Origin: Olsenella_K sp036454645
GTDB taxonomy: Bacteria > Actinomycetota > Coriobacteriia > Coriobacteriales > Atopobiaceae
DNA: 64,000 nt
Direction of reading: 5' to 3'
Assembly (NCBI GenBank): GCA_036454645.1
Contig: JAZHSQ010000006.1
Coordinates: forward strand, 1-64,000
Shown here: in pieces, positions 53,338 to 61,835 of the stretch
Position numbering within the stretch: position 1 is the stretch's first letter
Layout: the number at the start of each line of letters is the position of its first letter
The notes under the pieces: generated by a model
Told to the model about the DNA's origin: nothing
Database searches by the model: none
The model's input: the letters and a program-made list of their open reading frames with translations, nothing else
Position numbers and translations under genes: made by a program

Positions 53338-53364
53338 TTGAGCGGCGGCAACATGGGTTATACT
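53338..53364 (+). promoter_or_regulatory. Candidate promoter of the asp23-fakA-recG unit
   Basis: TATACT at 53359-53364 is a strong -10. TTGAGC at 53338-53343 is 15 bp upstream, which is short. The leader to asp23 would be about 195 nt and contains the 17-bp repeats. Confidence 0.45.
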
Positions 53365-53439
53365 GACTGCGATTTATGTGGCGCAAGCGGCGTGCGCGCG
53401 TGGCGGCATGCCCGTGGGTGGCGGTATGCCCGTGCGCGT

Positions 53440-53490
53440 GGCGGGCACGTCGCCCAGGCGGGCACGTCGCCCAGGCGGGCACGGCGCCCA
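53440..53490 (+). repeat. 17-bp tandem repeat, three copies, in the asp23 leader
   Basis: GGCGGGCACGTCGCCCA at 53440-53456 and 53457-53473, and once more with one change at 53474-53490. Related, looser copies precede them from about 53400. Each unit can pair GGCG with CGCC, so the leader RNA could be strongly folded. Confidence 0.7.
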
Positions 53491-53566
53491 CGCGGCGCCA
53501 CGGTCATGACGCAACAGGCGTGCGGTCGCAGGCGCGCGAGGCACGCTTCGGAGAGGAGCAGCACAG

Positions 53567-53911
53567 ATGGCTGGATCCGTACCGGGTTCTCTCAAGGTAT
53601 CTAATGACGTCATCGCGGACCTTGCGGGCTACGCGGCGCTCGAGTGCTACGGCGTCGTAGGCATGGCCATCACGGACGAGCAGGAGGGCGTCGCCCGGCT
53701 GCTCCCCAACTACCGCCTGCGCAAGGGCATCGGCGTCTCCTCGGAGGGCGGCCGCGTTGCCGTCGACCTCCACGTGATCGTCGAGGCCGGCGTCAACATG
53801 GCGTCCGTCTCCTCCAACCTCCAGAGCACCGTCAAGTTCATCCTCAGCAAGATCGCTGAGCTCGACGACGTCGAGGTGCGCGTCCACATCGAGGGCATGC
53901 GCACCCGCTAG
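53567..53911 (+). CDS. Asp23/Gls24 family envelope stress protein
   Basis: A 114 aa DUF322 protein, like B. subtilis YloU. It starts with L-K-V-S-N-D-V-I-A-D-L-A and has G-Y-A-A-L-E-C-Y-G-V-V-G-M. Asp23 proteins are abundant, membrane-associated and linked to envelope stress. It sits directly before the DAK2/fakA gene, a widely conserved pair. GGAGAGGAG precedes the ATG. Confidence 0.9.
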   Translation: MAGSVPGSLKVSNDVIADLAGYAALECYGVVGMAITDEQEGVARLLPNYRLRKGIGVSSEGGRVAVDLHVIVEAGVNMASVSSNLQSTVKFILSKIAELDDVEVRVHIEGMRTR

Positions 53912-53956
53912 GGCAGCAAACATCCGAAGCGTCAACAAGGAACCGAGGCCTAACCA

Positions 53957-55627
53957 ATGATTTCGAACGTAGTCCGCTCCTGCTTCCCGGTCGCTGCCCA
54001 GGTTGTCGCTGACAAGGCCGAGGAGATCAACAAGCTCAACGTCTTCCCCGTCCCCGACGGCGACACGGGCACCAACATGTCCCTGACCCTCGGCACGGTG
54101 GTCAAGGAGGTCGAGGCCCTCCCCGCGGGAGCGAGCATGGACGACGTCGCGAAGGCGATCACCCACGGCTCCCTCATGGGCGCGCGCGGCAACTCCGGCG
54201 TCATCACGAGCCAGATCCTGCGCGGCGTGGCCGAGGGCCTGGCCGCCGCGGACGGCCCCGACGCCACCCCGTCCGACGTCGCGGTCGCCCTGCGCAACGG
54301 CGTCCGCGTCGCCTTCAAGGCCGTTCGCAAGCCGGTCGCTGGCACCATCCTGACCGTCCTCAAGGACGTCTCGGAGCGCGCCGACCAGCTCGAGAAGACC
54401 GACATCACCACCGACGACCTTCTCGACCAGCTCGTCGTCGAGGCCTACGAGTCCGTCGCGCGCACGCCCGACCTGCTGCCCGTCCTCAAGGAGAACGGCG
54501 TGGTCGACTCCGGCGCCTTCGGCCTGGCCACCTTCATCGAGGCCTTCGTCAATGCGCGCAAGGGCAGGGCCGGCGAGGTCTCCGACTTCAAGACGACCGT
54601 CTCCACCGAGGAGGAGGCCAAGGGCCACGTGGCCGACGTCGTCGACATAGAGATCAACGACGACTGGGAGGGCTCGCAGTTCCGCTACTGCACCGAGTTC
54701 CTCTTCCACGCCGACAGCCCCATGTTCGACGAGGACGCCTGCCTCAAGTACTTCTCCACCATGGGCGACTGCGAGCTGCTCGTGGGCTCCAACCCGGACT
54801 ACAAGTGCCACGTGCACACCAACCGCCCGGACAGGGTGCTGCGCCACATGCTGCACCGCGGCCAGATCTACAACGTCTTCGTCCACAACATGGACCTCGA
54901 GGCGCAGGAGCGCACGGAGAAGGTCCGCGCGGACAAGGAGGCCGCCGCGCCCGAGCCCAGGAAGGCCCTCGGCTTCGTGGCCGTGGCCCCCGGCTCCGGC
55001 GAGGCCGACATCCTGCGCTCGCTCGGCGTCGACGTGGTCGTCTCCGGCGGCCAGACCATGAACCCCTCCACGGCCGACCTCCTCGAGGCCATCGAGCAGT
55101 GCAACGCGGACAGCGTGATCGTCCTGCCCGACAACGGCAACATCCGCATGGCCGCCGAGGCCGCCGTCTCCGCCTGCGAGGACGTCCACGCCGCCGTCGT
55201 GCTCACCAAGTCCGTGCCGCAGGCCTTCAGCGCCATGTTCGCCGTCGACCCCGAGGCCTCCCTCGAGGACAACGTCGAGGCCATGACCGAGGCCATCGCC
55301 GCCGTCCGCGACGGCGAGGTCACCACCGCGGTGCGCGACTCCCAGGCCGCCGACGGCACGCCGATCCACTCCGGCGACGTCATGGGCATCGAGGGCGGCG
55401 CCATCACCGTCGTGGGATCCGACGTCAAGCGGGTCACCCTCGACCTCGTCGCGCGCATGCAGGAGGCCGAGGAGGGCGACACCCTCACGATCCTGGCCGG
55501 CGCGGACCTCGACGACGACGCCTTCGAGGACCTGACGTCCGCCATCGAGGAGGCCCAGCCCGACCTCGAGGTCGACGCGCACAGGGGAGAGCAGCCGCTC
55601 TACCCGGTCGTCTTCTCCCTGGAGTAG
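53957..55627 (+). CDS. fakA: DAK2-domain fatty acid kinase catalytic subunit (FakA/YloV-like)
   Basis: FakA phosphorylates fatty acids bound to FakB proteins; acyl phosphate then enters phospholipid synthesis through PlsX-type steps. The 556 aa protein has the N-terminal DhaL domain with Mg-binding Asp in F-P-V-P-D-G-D-T-G-T-N-M (residues 30-41) and H-G-S-L-M-G-A-R-G-N-S-G, a middle domain with R-Y-C-T-E-F and N-P-D-Y-K-C-H-V-H-T-N, and a C-terminal EDD-like domain. plsX and acpP lie 5 kb downstream, which fits. The start lies 45 bp after asp23. Confidence 0.9.
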   Translation: MISNVVRSCFPVAAQVVADKAEEINKLNVFPVPDGDTGTNMSLTLGTVVKEVEALPAGASMDDVAKAITHGSLMGARGNSGVITSQILRGVAEGLAAADGPDATPSDVAVALRNGVRVAFKAVRKPVAGTILTVLKDVSERADQLEKTDITTDDLLDQLVVEAYESVARTPDLLPVLKENGVVDSGAFGLATFIEAFVNARKGRAGEVSDFKTTVSTEEEAKGHVADVVDIEINDDWEGSQFRYCTEFLFHADSPMFDEDACLKYFSTMGDCELLVGSNPDYKCHVHTNRPDRVLRHMLHRGQIYNVFVHNMDLEAQERTEKVRADKEAAAPEPRKALGFVAVAPGSGEADILRSLGVDVVVSGGQTMNPSTADLLEAIEQCNADSVIVLPDNGNIRMAAEAAVSACEDVHAAVVLTKSVPQAFSAMFAVDPEASLEDNVEAMTEAIAAVRDGEVTTAVRDSQAADGTPIHSGDVMGIEGGAITVVGSDVKRVTLDLVARMQEAEEGDTLTILAGADLDDDAFEDLTSAIEEAQPDLEVDAHRGEQPLYPVVFSLE

Positions 55628-55637
55628 GTAGTCCCCG

Positions 55638-57839
55638 GTGCTGAGCGTAGGCGACGCGGGCGCACGGCTGCAGCAGACCTGTGCTCTCACCGGATCGACG
55701 TCGAGGCTGCGCTACGTGTCCGGCAGGCGCGAGGAGGCCCTCGGCCGCCTCGGTCTCGGCCGCGTGCGCGACCTGCTGCTGCACCTGCCCCACCGCTACC
55801 TCGACTTCACGCGCGTCTCGACCGTCGCCGGGGCCGAGCTCGGGCAGGACGCCACCATCCTCGGCACCGTCGACCGCGTGAGGCTCAAGCGGCCGCGGCC
55901 CCGCATGCAGATCGTCGAGGTCTCCGTTCTCGACGCGACGGGCGTGCTCATGGTCACGTTCTTCCGCCAGCCGTGGGTCGCCGACCAGCTCAAGCAGGGC
56001 GAGGAGATCGCGGTCTCGGGCAAGGTCACCTTCGCCTACGGCTTCAAGCAGATGCGCTCGCCCTTCTACGAGGTGCTCGACGCCGGGGCGGGCGCCGCCG
56101 GGGCGCCGGCCGCAGACGCGGGCGCCGCCGCACCCGCCGACGCCGCCTCCTACGCGCGCGTCCTGCCGGTTCACCCGGTCGCCGAGGGCGTCTCTCCCTC
56201 GTGGATGCGCCGGATCGTCTCGTGCGCGCTCGCCGACGCGGGCGACGTCTGCGACCCGGTGCCGGTCGAGCTCGTGTGCCGCCACGGCCTCATGGGCCTG
56301 CGCCAGGCCCTGCGCGAGGTCCACTTCCCCCACAGCGTCGCCGGCGCCGAGCGGGCGCGCCGCCGCCTCGCCTACGACGAGCTGCTGTGCCTGCAGCTCG
56401 CCCTGCTCACCCGCCAGCGGATCGACCTGGGCGGCGTCGAGGCCTGCGCCCACGTGACGGACGGCCCGCACCTCGCGGCACTCGTCGACGCGATGCCCTT
56501 CTCGCTCACCGCGGAGCAGCGCGCCGCGGCCGACGAGATCCTCTCCGACATGGCCGCCCCCAGGGTCATGAGCAGGCTGCTCCTGGGCGACGTCGGCACC
56601 GGCAAGACGGCCGTGGCCGCCCTCGGCGTGGCCGTTGCGGCGGACACCGGCACCCAGGCGGCGGTCATGGCGCCGACCTCGGTCCTCGCGCGCCAGTACG
56701 CCGACAAGCTCGGCGCCCTCCTCGACGCGGCCCACGTCAGCTGGGCCCTCGTGACGGGCGCCACGCCCGCCCCCGAGCGGGCCCGCACGGCAGAGCTGCT
56801 CGCGTCCGGCGAGCTCACCTGCGTCTTCGGCACCACGGCGATCCTCTCGGGCGACCTCGCCTTCGCGCGCCTGACCTACGTGGTCGTGGACGAGCAGCAC
56901 CGCTTCGGCGTCAACCAGCGCCTGGCCCTGCGCGAGAAGGGCCCGGGGGCGGACCTGCTCGCCATGACCGCGACGCCCATCCCGCGCACGCTCGCGCTCT
57001 CGCTCTACGGCGACATCGCGCTCTCGAGGATCTCCGAGCGGCCGCACCCTGGCGCCGGCGTCACGACCAGGGTCATCCCGTCGGAGAACGCAGACCTCGC
57101 CATCGGCGCAATCCAGGAGGCGGCGGAGGCGGGGCGCCAGGCCTACGTCATCTGCCCGCTCGTGGACGACGGCGACGACGGCTCCGAGCTCGACGAGCTG
57201 CCGGAGAGCGCCAAGTCGGGCGCCAAGCGGCCGCACTCGGCCCAGTCCACCTTCGAGCGGCTCTCCCGCGGCGCCCTCTCGGGGCTCCGCGTGGGGCTCC
57301 TGACCGGCCGGATGCCGGCGGACGAGAAGGACGACGCCATGGCGCGCTTCAAGGCGCACGAGACGGACGTGCTCGTCTCGACCACCGTCGTCGAGGTCGG
57401 CGTGGACGTGCCCAACGCCACGGTCATGCTCGTCTACGACGCGGACCGCTTCGGCCTGGCGACCCTGCACCAGCTGCGCGGCCGCGTGGGGCGAGGCGAG
57501 CTTCCCGGCGAGGTCTTCCTGGAGTGCGCCGCCAAGCGCGGCACGCCCGCGCGCAGGAGGCTGAAGGCGCTCGAAGACACGACCGACGGCTTCGCCCTGG
57601 CGGAGCTCGACCTCAAGCTCCGCCGCGAGGGGGAGCTCCTGGGCTACCGGCAGCACGGCGGCGTCTCCCTGCGCATTGCCGACCTCGACGCCGACAAGGA
57701 CCTCGTGGAGGCGGCCCACAAGGACGCGCGCGAGGTCGCGGCGGCGGACCCCGACCTCTCCTCGCCCGAGCACGCGCCGCTCGCGCGGGAGTGCCGCGAC
57801 AGGTTCGGCGCGTACTTCGAGGAGAGGGGCGAGGCATGA
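55638..57839 (+). CDS. recG: ATP-dependent DNA helicase RecG
   Basis: RecG remodels stalled forks and branched DNA. The 733 aa protein has the wedge/OB domain (residues 1-150), a helicase core with Walker A G-D-V-G-T-G-K-T near 317, DEAH-box motif D-E-Q-H-R-F-G near 418, T-A-T-P-I-P-R-T, and the C-terminal L-R-G-R-V-G-R-G and Y-R-Q-H-G. An Ala/Gly-rich insertion lies near 150-170. The GTG follows GGAGTAGG. The stop overlaps rsmD by four bases. Confidence 0.95.
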   Translation: MLSVGDAGARLQQTCALTGSTSRLRYVSGRREEALGRLGLGRVRDLLLHLPHRYLDFTRVSTVAGAELGQDATILGTVDRVRLKRPRPRMQIVEVSVLDATGVLMVTFFRQPWVADQLKQGEEIAVSGKVTFAYGFKQMRSPFYEVLDAGAGAAGAPAADAGAAAPADAASYARVLPVHPVAEGVSPSWMRRIVSCALADAGDVCDPVPVELVCRHGLMGLRQALREVHFPHSVAGAERARRRLAYDELLCLQLALLTRQRIDLGGVEACAHVTDGPHLAALVDAMPFSLTAEQRAAADEILSDMAAPRVMSRLLLGDVGTGKTAVAALGVAVAADTGTQAAVMAPTSVLARQYADKLGALLDAAHVSWALVTGATPAPERARTAELLASGELTCVFGTTAILSGDLAFARLTYVVVDEQHRFGVNQRLALREKGPGADLLAMTATPIPRTLALSLYGDIALSRISERPHPGAGVTTRVIPSENADLAIGAIQEAAEAGRQAYVICPLVDDGDDGSELDELPESAKSGAKRPHSAQSTFERLSRGALSGLRVGLLTGRMPADEKDDAMARFKAHETDVLVSTTVVEVGVDVPNATVMLVYDADRFGLATLHQLRGRVGRGELPGEVFLECAAKRGTPARRRLKALEDTTDGFALAELDLKLRREGELLGYRQHGGVSLRIADLDADKDLVEAAHKDAREVAAADPDLSSPEHAPLARECRDRFGAYFEERGEA

Positions 57840-58417
57840 GGGTGGTCGGCGGAAGGTGGGGCGGCCGCAGGTTCGAGGCGCCCGAGGGCAGGGGCACGAC
57901 GCGCCCGACGACGGAGCGCTCTCGCGCGGCCATCGCGTCGATGATCCTCTCGGAGCAGGGCCTCGACCTTTCGGGCTCGCGCGTGCTCGACGCCTTCGCC
58001 GGGTCGGGCGCCATGGGCATCGAGCTGCTCTCGCGCGGCGCGGCGCGGGCGACCTTCGTCGACCGCGACCGCAGGGCCTGCGCGCTGATCAGGCGCAACC
58101 TCTCCTCGCTCGCCGGCGAGGACGGCTCGTGGCGGGTCGTGTGCGGCGACGCCCAGCGCCTGGTCGCGCGGCGCGTCGCGGGCGGCCCCTTCGACGTGGT
58201 CTTCCTCGACCCGCCCTACGCCCTGGGCGCGGACGAGGTGGCGCGCATGGTGGAGGCCGGCGTCGCCTCGGGCACCATCGCGCCGGGGGCGCTCGTGGTC
58301 TACGAGCGCTCCGCGGAGGGCGCGCCCGCGCGCGTCGCGGGCGCCAGGACGGTCAGGTCGAGGTCGCGCGGCATCTCCTGCGTGGACCTCATGAGGGTGG
58401 GGGAGGACCATGGCTGA
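57836..58417 (+). CDS. rsmD: 16S rRNA (guanine-966-N2)-methyltransferase RsmD
   Basis: Methylates G966 of 16S rRNA. The 193 aa protein starts M-R-V-V-G-G-R-W-G-G and has R-P-T-T-E-R-S-R, the SAM motif V-L-D-A-F-A-G-S-G-A-M-G-I-E and the catalytic D-P-P-Y. It overlaps recG by four bases upstream (ATGA) and coaD by eight bases downstream, so the three are translated as a unit. Confidence 0.94.
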   Translation: MRVVGGRWGGRRFEAPEGRGTTRPTTERSRAAIASMILSEQGLDLSGSRVLDAFAGSGAMGIELLSRGAARATFVDRDRRACALIRRNLSSLAGEDGSWRVVCGDAQRLVARRVAGGPFDVVFLDPPYALGADEVARMVEAGVASGTIAPGALVVYERSAEGAPARVAGARTVRSRSRGISCVDLMRVGEDHG

Positions 58418-58949
58418 GGTCCATCACGTCCAGCACGTCGTCGTCCCGGGGACCTTCGACCCCGTGACGCTCGGGCACATCGACGTCATCCGGAGGGCGC
58501 GCAAGCTCTTCCCGCGCGTCACGGTGGCGGTCGCGGAGTCGAGGGCCAAGCGCGGCGTGGGCACGGCCTTCACGCTCGAGGAGCGCGTCGACATGCTCCG
58601 CGAGGCGCTCGCCGCCGAGGGCATCCGCATGGAGGGCGTCGAGGTCAGGCCCTTCAGCGGCCTCCTCGTCGACTTCTGCCACGAGGTCGGCGCGGGCGGC
58701 TTCGTCAAGGGCCTCAGGGCCATGACGGACTTCGAGTACGAGCTGCAGCAGGCCGACCTCAACAGCCACATGGCCCCCGACCTGGAGAGCATCTTCGTCA
58801 TGTCCAGCCCCAAGTACGGCTACGTCTCGAGCTCCATCGTGCGCGAGATCGCCTCGCTCGGCTCAGACGTCTCGCTGCTCGTGCCGCCCAACGTGGCGCG
58901 CCGCCTCGAGGAGCACTACGGCCCCGGGGCCGCGCGGGGCGAGGGGTAG
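58410..58949 (+). CDS. coaD: Phosphopantetheine adenylyltransferase
   Basis: Catalyses the fourth step of coenzyme A synthesis, joining ATP and 4'-phosphopantetheine. The 179 aa protein has P-G-T-F-D-P-V-T-L-G-H near residue 13, the nucleotidyltransferase T/HxGH motif, and Y-V-S-S-S-I-V-R-E near residue 137. The ATG lies inside the rsmD 3' end behind GGGGGAGG. The rsmD-coaD pair is widespread. Confidence 0.95.
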   Translation: MAEVHHVQHVVVPGTFDPVTLGHIDVIRRARKLFPRVTVAVAESRAKRGVGTAFTLEERVDMLREALAAEGIRMEGVEVRPFSGLLVDFCHEVGAGGFVKGLRAMTDFEYELQQADLNSHMAPDLESIFVMSSPKYGYVSSSIVREIASLGSDVSLLVPPNVARRLEEHYGPGAARGEG

Positions 58950-59138
58950 GGGCAGAGGAGGCCGCGCGCCCGCGGCACGCGACCGCCCGCCGCCCGCGGC
59001 GCCTCCGGCCCGCGGCGCCCCGCGGCGGCCCGAACCCGCCCCACCTGCCCGTACATGCCCATTTTGTGGGGCGGCGCAGCTGGCGCCGCATCTGCTAACA
59101 TGTTGGGGATAGCGCTATAGCTACGAAAGGAGTCCTGG

Positions 59139-59633
59139 ATGCAGCCAGGTGAGGAGATAGAGAGCCTGGTCGACGAGCTCGAGCAGATCGTGGTCGAGGC
59201 CAAGTCGTCGTTCGGCGGCGGCGGCCAGAAGAAGATCGTCGACGCTGAGGAGATCTACGGGATCCTCGACGAGATCCGCCGGACCTTCCCGCAGGAGTTC
59301 CAGGACGCGCGCCGCATCATCAAGGAGCAGGGCGAGACCCTCGACCGCGCCCAGAAGCAGGCGGATGCCATCATCGCGGACGCCCAGCAGCAGGCCATGG
59401 TCATCGCGGGCGACCAGGAGGTCGTGCGCCTCGCCAACCAGCAGGCGGAGAACATCCGCGACCAGGCGCAGCAGTACGAGCGCGACACCCGCTACAACGC
59501 GGAGGAGTACGCCGACACGGTGCTCTCCCACCTCGAGGAGAACCTCAAGTCGCTGACGAGCACCGTCACGCGCGTGCGCCAGACCCTGAACGAGAACTCC
59601 GGCGCCGCCAACGACGGCAACGACAACTGGTAA
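59139..59633 (+). CDS. Coiled-coil protein related to SepIVA/DivIVA-like division proteins
   Basis: A 164 aa protein. Residues 5-60 (E-L-E-Q-I-V-V-E-A, then I-Y-G-I-L-D-E-I-R and P-Q-E-F-Q-D-A-R) resemble the N-terminus of mycobacterial SepIVA, followed by a long Ala/Gln/Glu coiled coil. In mycobacteria sepIVA also precedes a DUF177 gene and rnc, the same order as here. SepIVA is a septum-associated regulator of envelope growth. It is shorter than the mycobacterial protein, so the same role is inference. AAAGGAG precedes the ATG. Confidence 0.72.
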   Translation: MQPGEEIESLVDELEQIVVEAKSSFGGGGQKKIVDAEEIYGILDEIRRTFPQEFQDARRIIKEQGETLDRAQKQADAIIADAQQQAMVIAGDQEVVRLANQQAENIRDQAQQYERDTRYNAEEYADTVLSHLEENLKSLTSTVTRVRQTLNENSGAANDGNDNW

Positions 59634-59637
59634 GCGC

Positions 59638-60243
59638 ATGGAGCCGGTCATCGTCGCGCTCGACGAGCGCCTGGACAACCCCGGGGACACCATCCCGTTC
59701 GCGCAGCACCTCGACGAGGGGAGCTACGAGGTCGGCGAGCACGACTTCACCCTCCCCGGCGGCATCGACTTCGACCTCGTGCTGACCAACGCCGGCGAGG
59801 GCATCCTCGTGACGGGGATGCTGCGCGCCCACGTGGTCGGCGAGTGCGACCGCTGCCTGGACCCCGCCGAGTTCGACGTCGCGGCCGAGGTGGACGAGTA
59901 CTACCTCTTCCACGAGCCCGAGCACCCCGCCGAGGACGAGGAGGAGGGCCCGGACTACTCGCTCGTCTCGCCCGACCGCACCCTCGACCTCACCGAGGCC
60001 CTCAACAGCGCGCTCGTGATGGAGACCCCCTTCGTCGTGCTCTGCAGGCCGGACTGCAAGGGCCTCTGCCCCGTGTGCGGCGCCAACCTCAACCACGGGG
60101 ACTGCGGGCACGCGGCCCAGCTCGAGGAGGAGAGGCTCTCCTCCAACCCGTTCGCGGCGCTCAGGGACCTCAACCTGCCGGACGGTCCGGACGGCCCCGA
60201 GGGGCCAGACGCCGGCGGGCGGCAGGCGGGCGAGGAGGACTAG
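59638..60243 (+). CDS. yceD: DUF177 (YceD) family protein
   Basis: A 201 aa protein of the DUF177 family, found next to rpmF in most bacteria and linked to 23S rRNA processing. A beta-rich N-terminal domain contains V-V-G-E-C-D-R-C-L-D; a C-terminal zinc-like set reads C-R-P-D-C-K-G-L-C-P-V-C-G-A-N-L-N. The last 25 residues are a Gly/Pro/Asp tail. It starts four bases after the SepIVA-like gene. Confidence 0.9.
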   Translation: MEPVIVALDERLDNPGDTIPFAQHLDEGSYEVGEHDFTLPGGIDFDLVLTNAGEGILVTGMLRAHVVGECDRCLDPAEFDVAAEVDEYYLFHEPEHPAEDEEEGPDYSLVSPDRTLDLTEALNSALVMETPFVVLCRPDCKGLCPVCGANLNHGDCGHAAQLEEERLSSNPFAALRDLNLPDGPDGPEGPDAGGRQAGEED

Positions 60244-60338
60244 CCGCCCGGCGCGTGCGCCAGCCCGGGCGCCAAGGCACCCCGCCAGCGCGCCAAGGCA
60301 CGCTGGCCTGCCGCGCACGGTGAAGATATGCTGGAGCC

Positions 60339-60367
60339 ATGCAACGCTCCCACAAAGGTGGTATAGT
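60339..60367 (+). promoter_or_regulatory. Candidate promoter of rpmF
   Basis: TATAGT at 60362-60367 and a weak ATGCAA at 60339-60344 are 17 bp apart. The spacer holds one arm of a 13-bp inverted repeat. Confidence 0.5.
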
Positions 60368-60658
60368 TCGTTTCTGTGTGATTTGCAGAAAGTCCGCTCG
60401 CTCGCGGGCGGTACAGAAGTAAGAGAGGTAAACGATGGCAGTTCCTAAGCAAAAGAAGGGCCGCGGCGCCACGCACACTCGCCGCTCCGCCAACAGCAAG
60501 CTCGCCGCGCCGGCACGCTCCGTGTGCCCCCGTTGCGGTGCACCTAAGCTTCCGCACCACGTGTGCCCCAACTGCGGCTACTACAAGGACCGCGAGGTCG
60601 TCGTCACCGACTAGCTTCGCGACCGACTAGCCACAGCAGCGTGCAACCTTTGTGGGAG
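60347..60658. repeat. 13-bp inverted repeat flanking rpmF
   Basis: CTCCCACAAAGGT at 60347-60359 recurs as its exact reverse complement at 60646-60658. The left arm lies between the -35 and -10 of the rpmF promoter; the right arm lies in the gap before plsX. Confidence 0.6.
60435..60614 (+). CDS. rpmF: 50S ribosomal protein L32
   Basis: A 59 aa ribosomal protein starting M-A-V-P-K-Q-K-K-G and ending with a zinc ribbon made of C-P-R-C-G and C-P-N-C-G-Y-Y. GAGAGG precedes the ATG. The yceD-rpmF-plsX order is conserved across bacteria and links ribosome and lipid genes. Confidence 0.96.
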   Translation: MAVPKQKKGRGATHTRRSANSKLAAPARSVCPRCGAPKLPHHVCPNCGYYKDREVVVTD

Positions 60659-60686
60659 GCTGGCTCAGAGGGGTCGGCCTCCTTTT
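60655..60686 (+). terminator. Terminator or attenuator between rpmF and plsX
   Basis: GGAGGC (60655-60660) pairs with GCCTCC (60677-60682), followed by TTTT. The stem is short and the loop of 16 bases is long, so partial read-through into plsX is likely. Confidence 0.5.
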
Positions 60687-60717
60687 CTGTATCCGGCCGT
60701 GCGGGGAGGAGAAGAGC

Positions 60718-61707
60718 GTGACTACCATCTGCGTTGACGCCATGGGGGGCGACGAGCGCCCCGAGGTGGTGCTCGAGGGCATAGCGGCCGCGCTCTCGGC
60801 GGACCCAGGGCTCGAGGTCCTCGTCGCCGGCGACGAGGGCGTGGTCGCCCCGTTCGCCGAGTCCCACGAGCGCGCCCGCGCCCTCGTGACGACCGAGGTC
60901 ATCGGCATGGGCGAGCACCCCGCGGAGGCCGTGCGCGCCAAGAGGGACTCGAGCATCGTGCGCGGCTGCGCCGCGGTCCGTGCGGGCGAGGCGGACGGGT
61001 TCTTCTCCGCCGGCTCCACGGGCGCGATCTTCACCGCGGCGACCCTGGGCGTCGGCCGGATCCGGGGCATCAAGCGCCCCGCGCTCGCGACCGCGCTGCC
61101 CGGGCTCGACGGCCACCGCACCATCGCGCTCGACCTCGGCGCCAACGCCGACGCCCGCCCCGAGATGCTCGTGCAGTTCGCGCACATGGGCCGCGCCTAC
61201 GCCAAGGTGGTGCTCGGCGTCGAGGACGCGCGCGTGGGCCTGCTCTCCAACGGCACCGAGGACGCCAAGGGCTCCGAGCTCGCCGTCTCCTACCACGAGG
61301 CGCTCGCCGCGGCAGGCTGCGGCTTCGCGGGCAACGCCGAGGGCACGGACCTGCTGCTCGGCTCCTTCGACGTGATCGTGTGCGACGGCTTCACCGGCAA
61401 CGTCGCGCTCAAGTCGATGGAGGGCACCGCCAAGTACCTGGTCAAGCAGATCAAGGCCGCGGCGGGGGAGAGCAAGCGATCGGCCGTGGGCGCGCTGCTG
61501 CTCAAGCCGGCGATCAAGCGCGTGGCCTCGCAGCTCTCCGGCGACGAGTACGGCGGCGCGGTCCTTCTCGGCCTCAAGGCGCCGGTCTTCATCGGCCACG
61601 GCGCGACGAGCGTGACGGCGGTGGCCAAGGGCACCGCGGCCTGCGCCGCGGCCGTTCGCGGCGGCCTTGTGGACGGCATCGCCCAGGCGCTTGCCGACGC
61701 GAGCTAA
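60718..61707 (+). CDS. plsX: Phosphate acyltransferase PlsX
   Basis: Converts acyl-ACP to acyl phosphate for phospholipid synthesis. The 329 aa protein has I-C-V-D-A-M-G-G-D near residue 4, a central S-A-G-S-T-G-A and D-L-G-A-N-A-D, and C-D-G-F-T-G-N-V, all PlsX signatures. The GTG follows GGGGAGGAG. It pairs with acpP downstream and functionally with the FakA-like kinase upstream. Confidence 0.94.
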   Translation: MTTICVDAMGGDERPEVVLEGIAAALSADPGLEVLVAGDEGVVAPFAESHERARALVTTEVIGMGEHPAEAVRAKRDSSIVRGCAAVRAGEADGFFSAGSTGAIFTAATLGVGRIRGIKRPALATALPGLDGHRTIALDLGANADARPEMLVQFAHMGRAYAKVVLGVEDARVGLLSNGTEDAKGSELAVSYHEALAAAGCGFAGNAEGTDLLLGSFDVIVCDGFTGNVALKSMEGTAKYLVKQIKAAAGESKRSAVGALLLKPAIKRVASQLSGDEYGGAVLLGLKAPVFIGHGATSVTAVAKGTAACAAAVRGGLVDGIAQALADAS

Positions 61708-61745
61708 CGGATACAATCTTTCACGTCTAGGACCTGGCGCGCCGG

Positions 61746-61809
61746 GCCGGGATGCCCCGGTGCGCAGGGGACGGCGGCCGCCCTGCCGCGCCGGGATGCC
61801 CCGGTGCGC
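61746..61809. repeat. 20-bp direct repeat between plsX and acpP
   Basis: GCCGGGATGCCCCGGTGCGC at 61746-61765 and again at 61790-61809. Each copy contains a CCGGG/CCCCGG inverted core and could form a small hairpin in the leader of acpP. Confidence 0.65.
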
Positions 61810-61835
61810 CGGGGAACGTATGCGAGGAGGCAGGC

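Noticed and set aside
53440..53490. CRISPR array
   Set aside because: The 17-bp units are directly adjacent without spacers, and no cas genes are present. The 11-bp arrays are rejected for the same reason.
52744..53604. Small genes in the rpmB-asp23 gap
   Set aside because: Short frames on both strands have no ribosome site and consist of repeat-derived residues.
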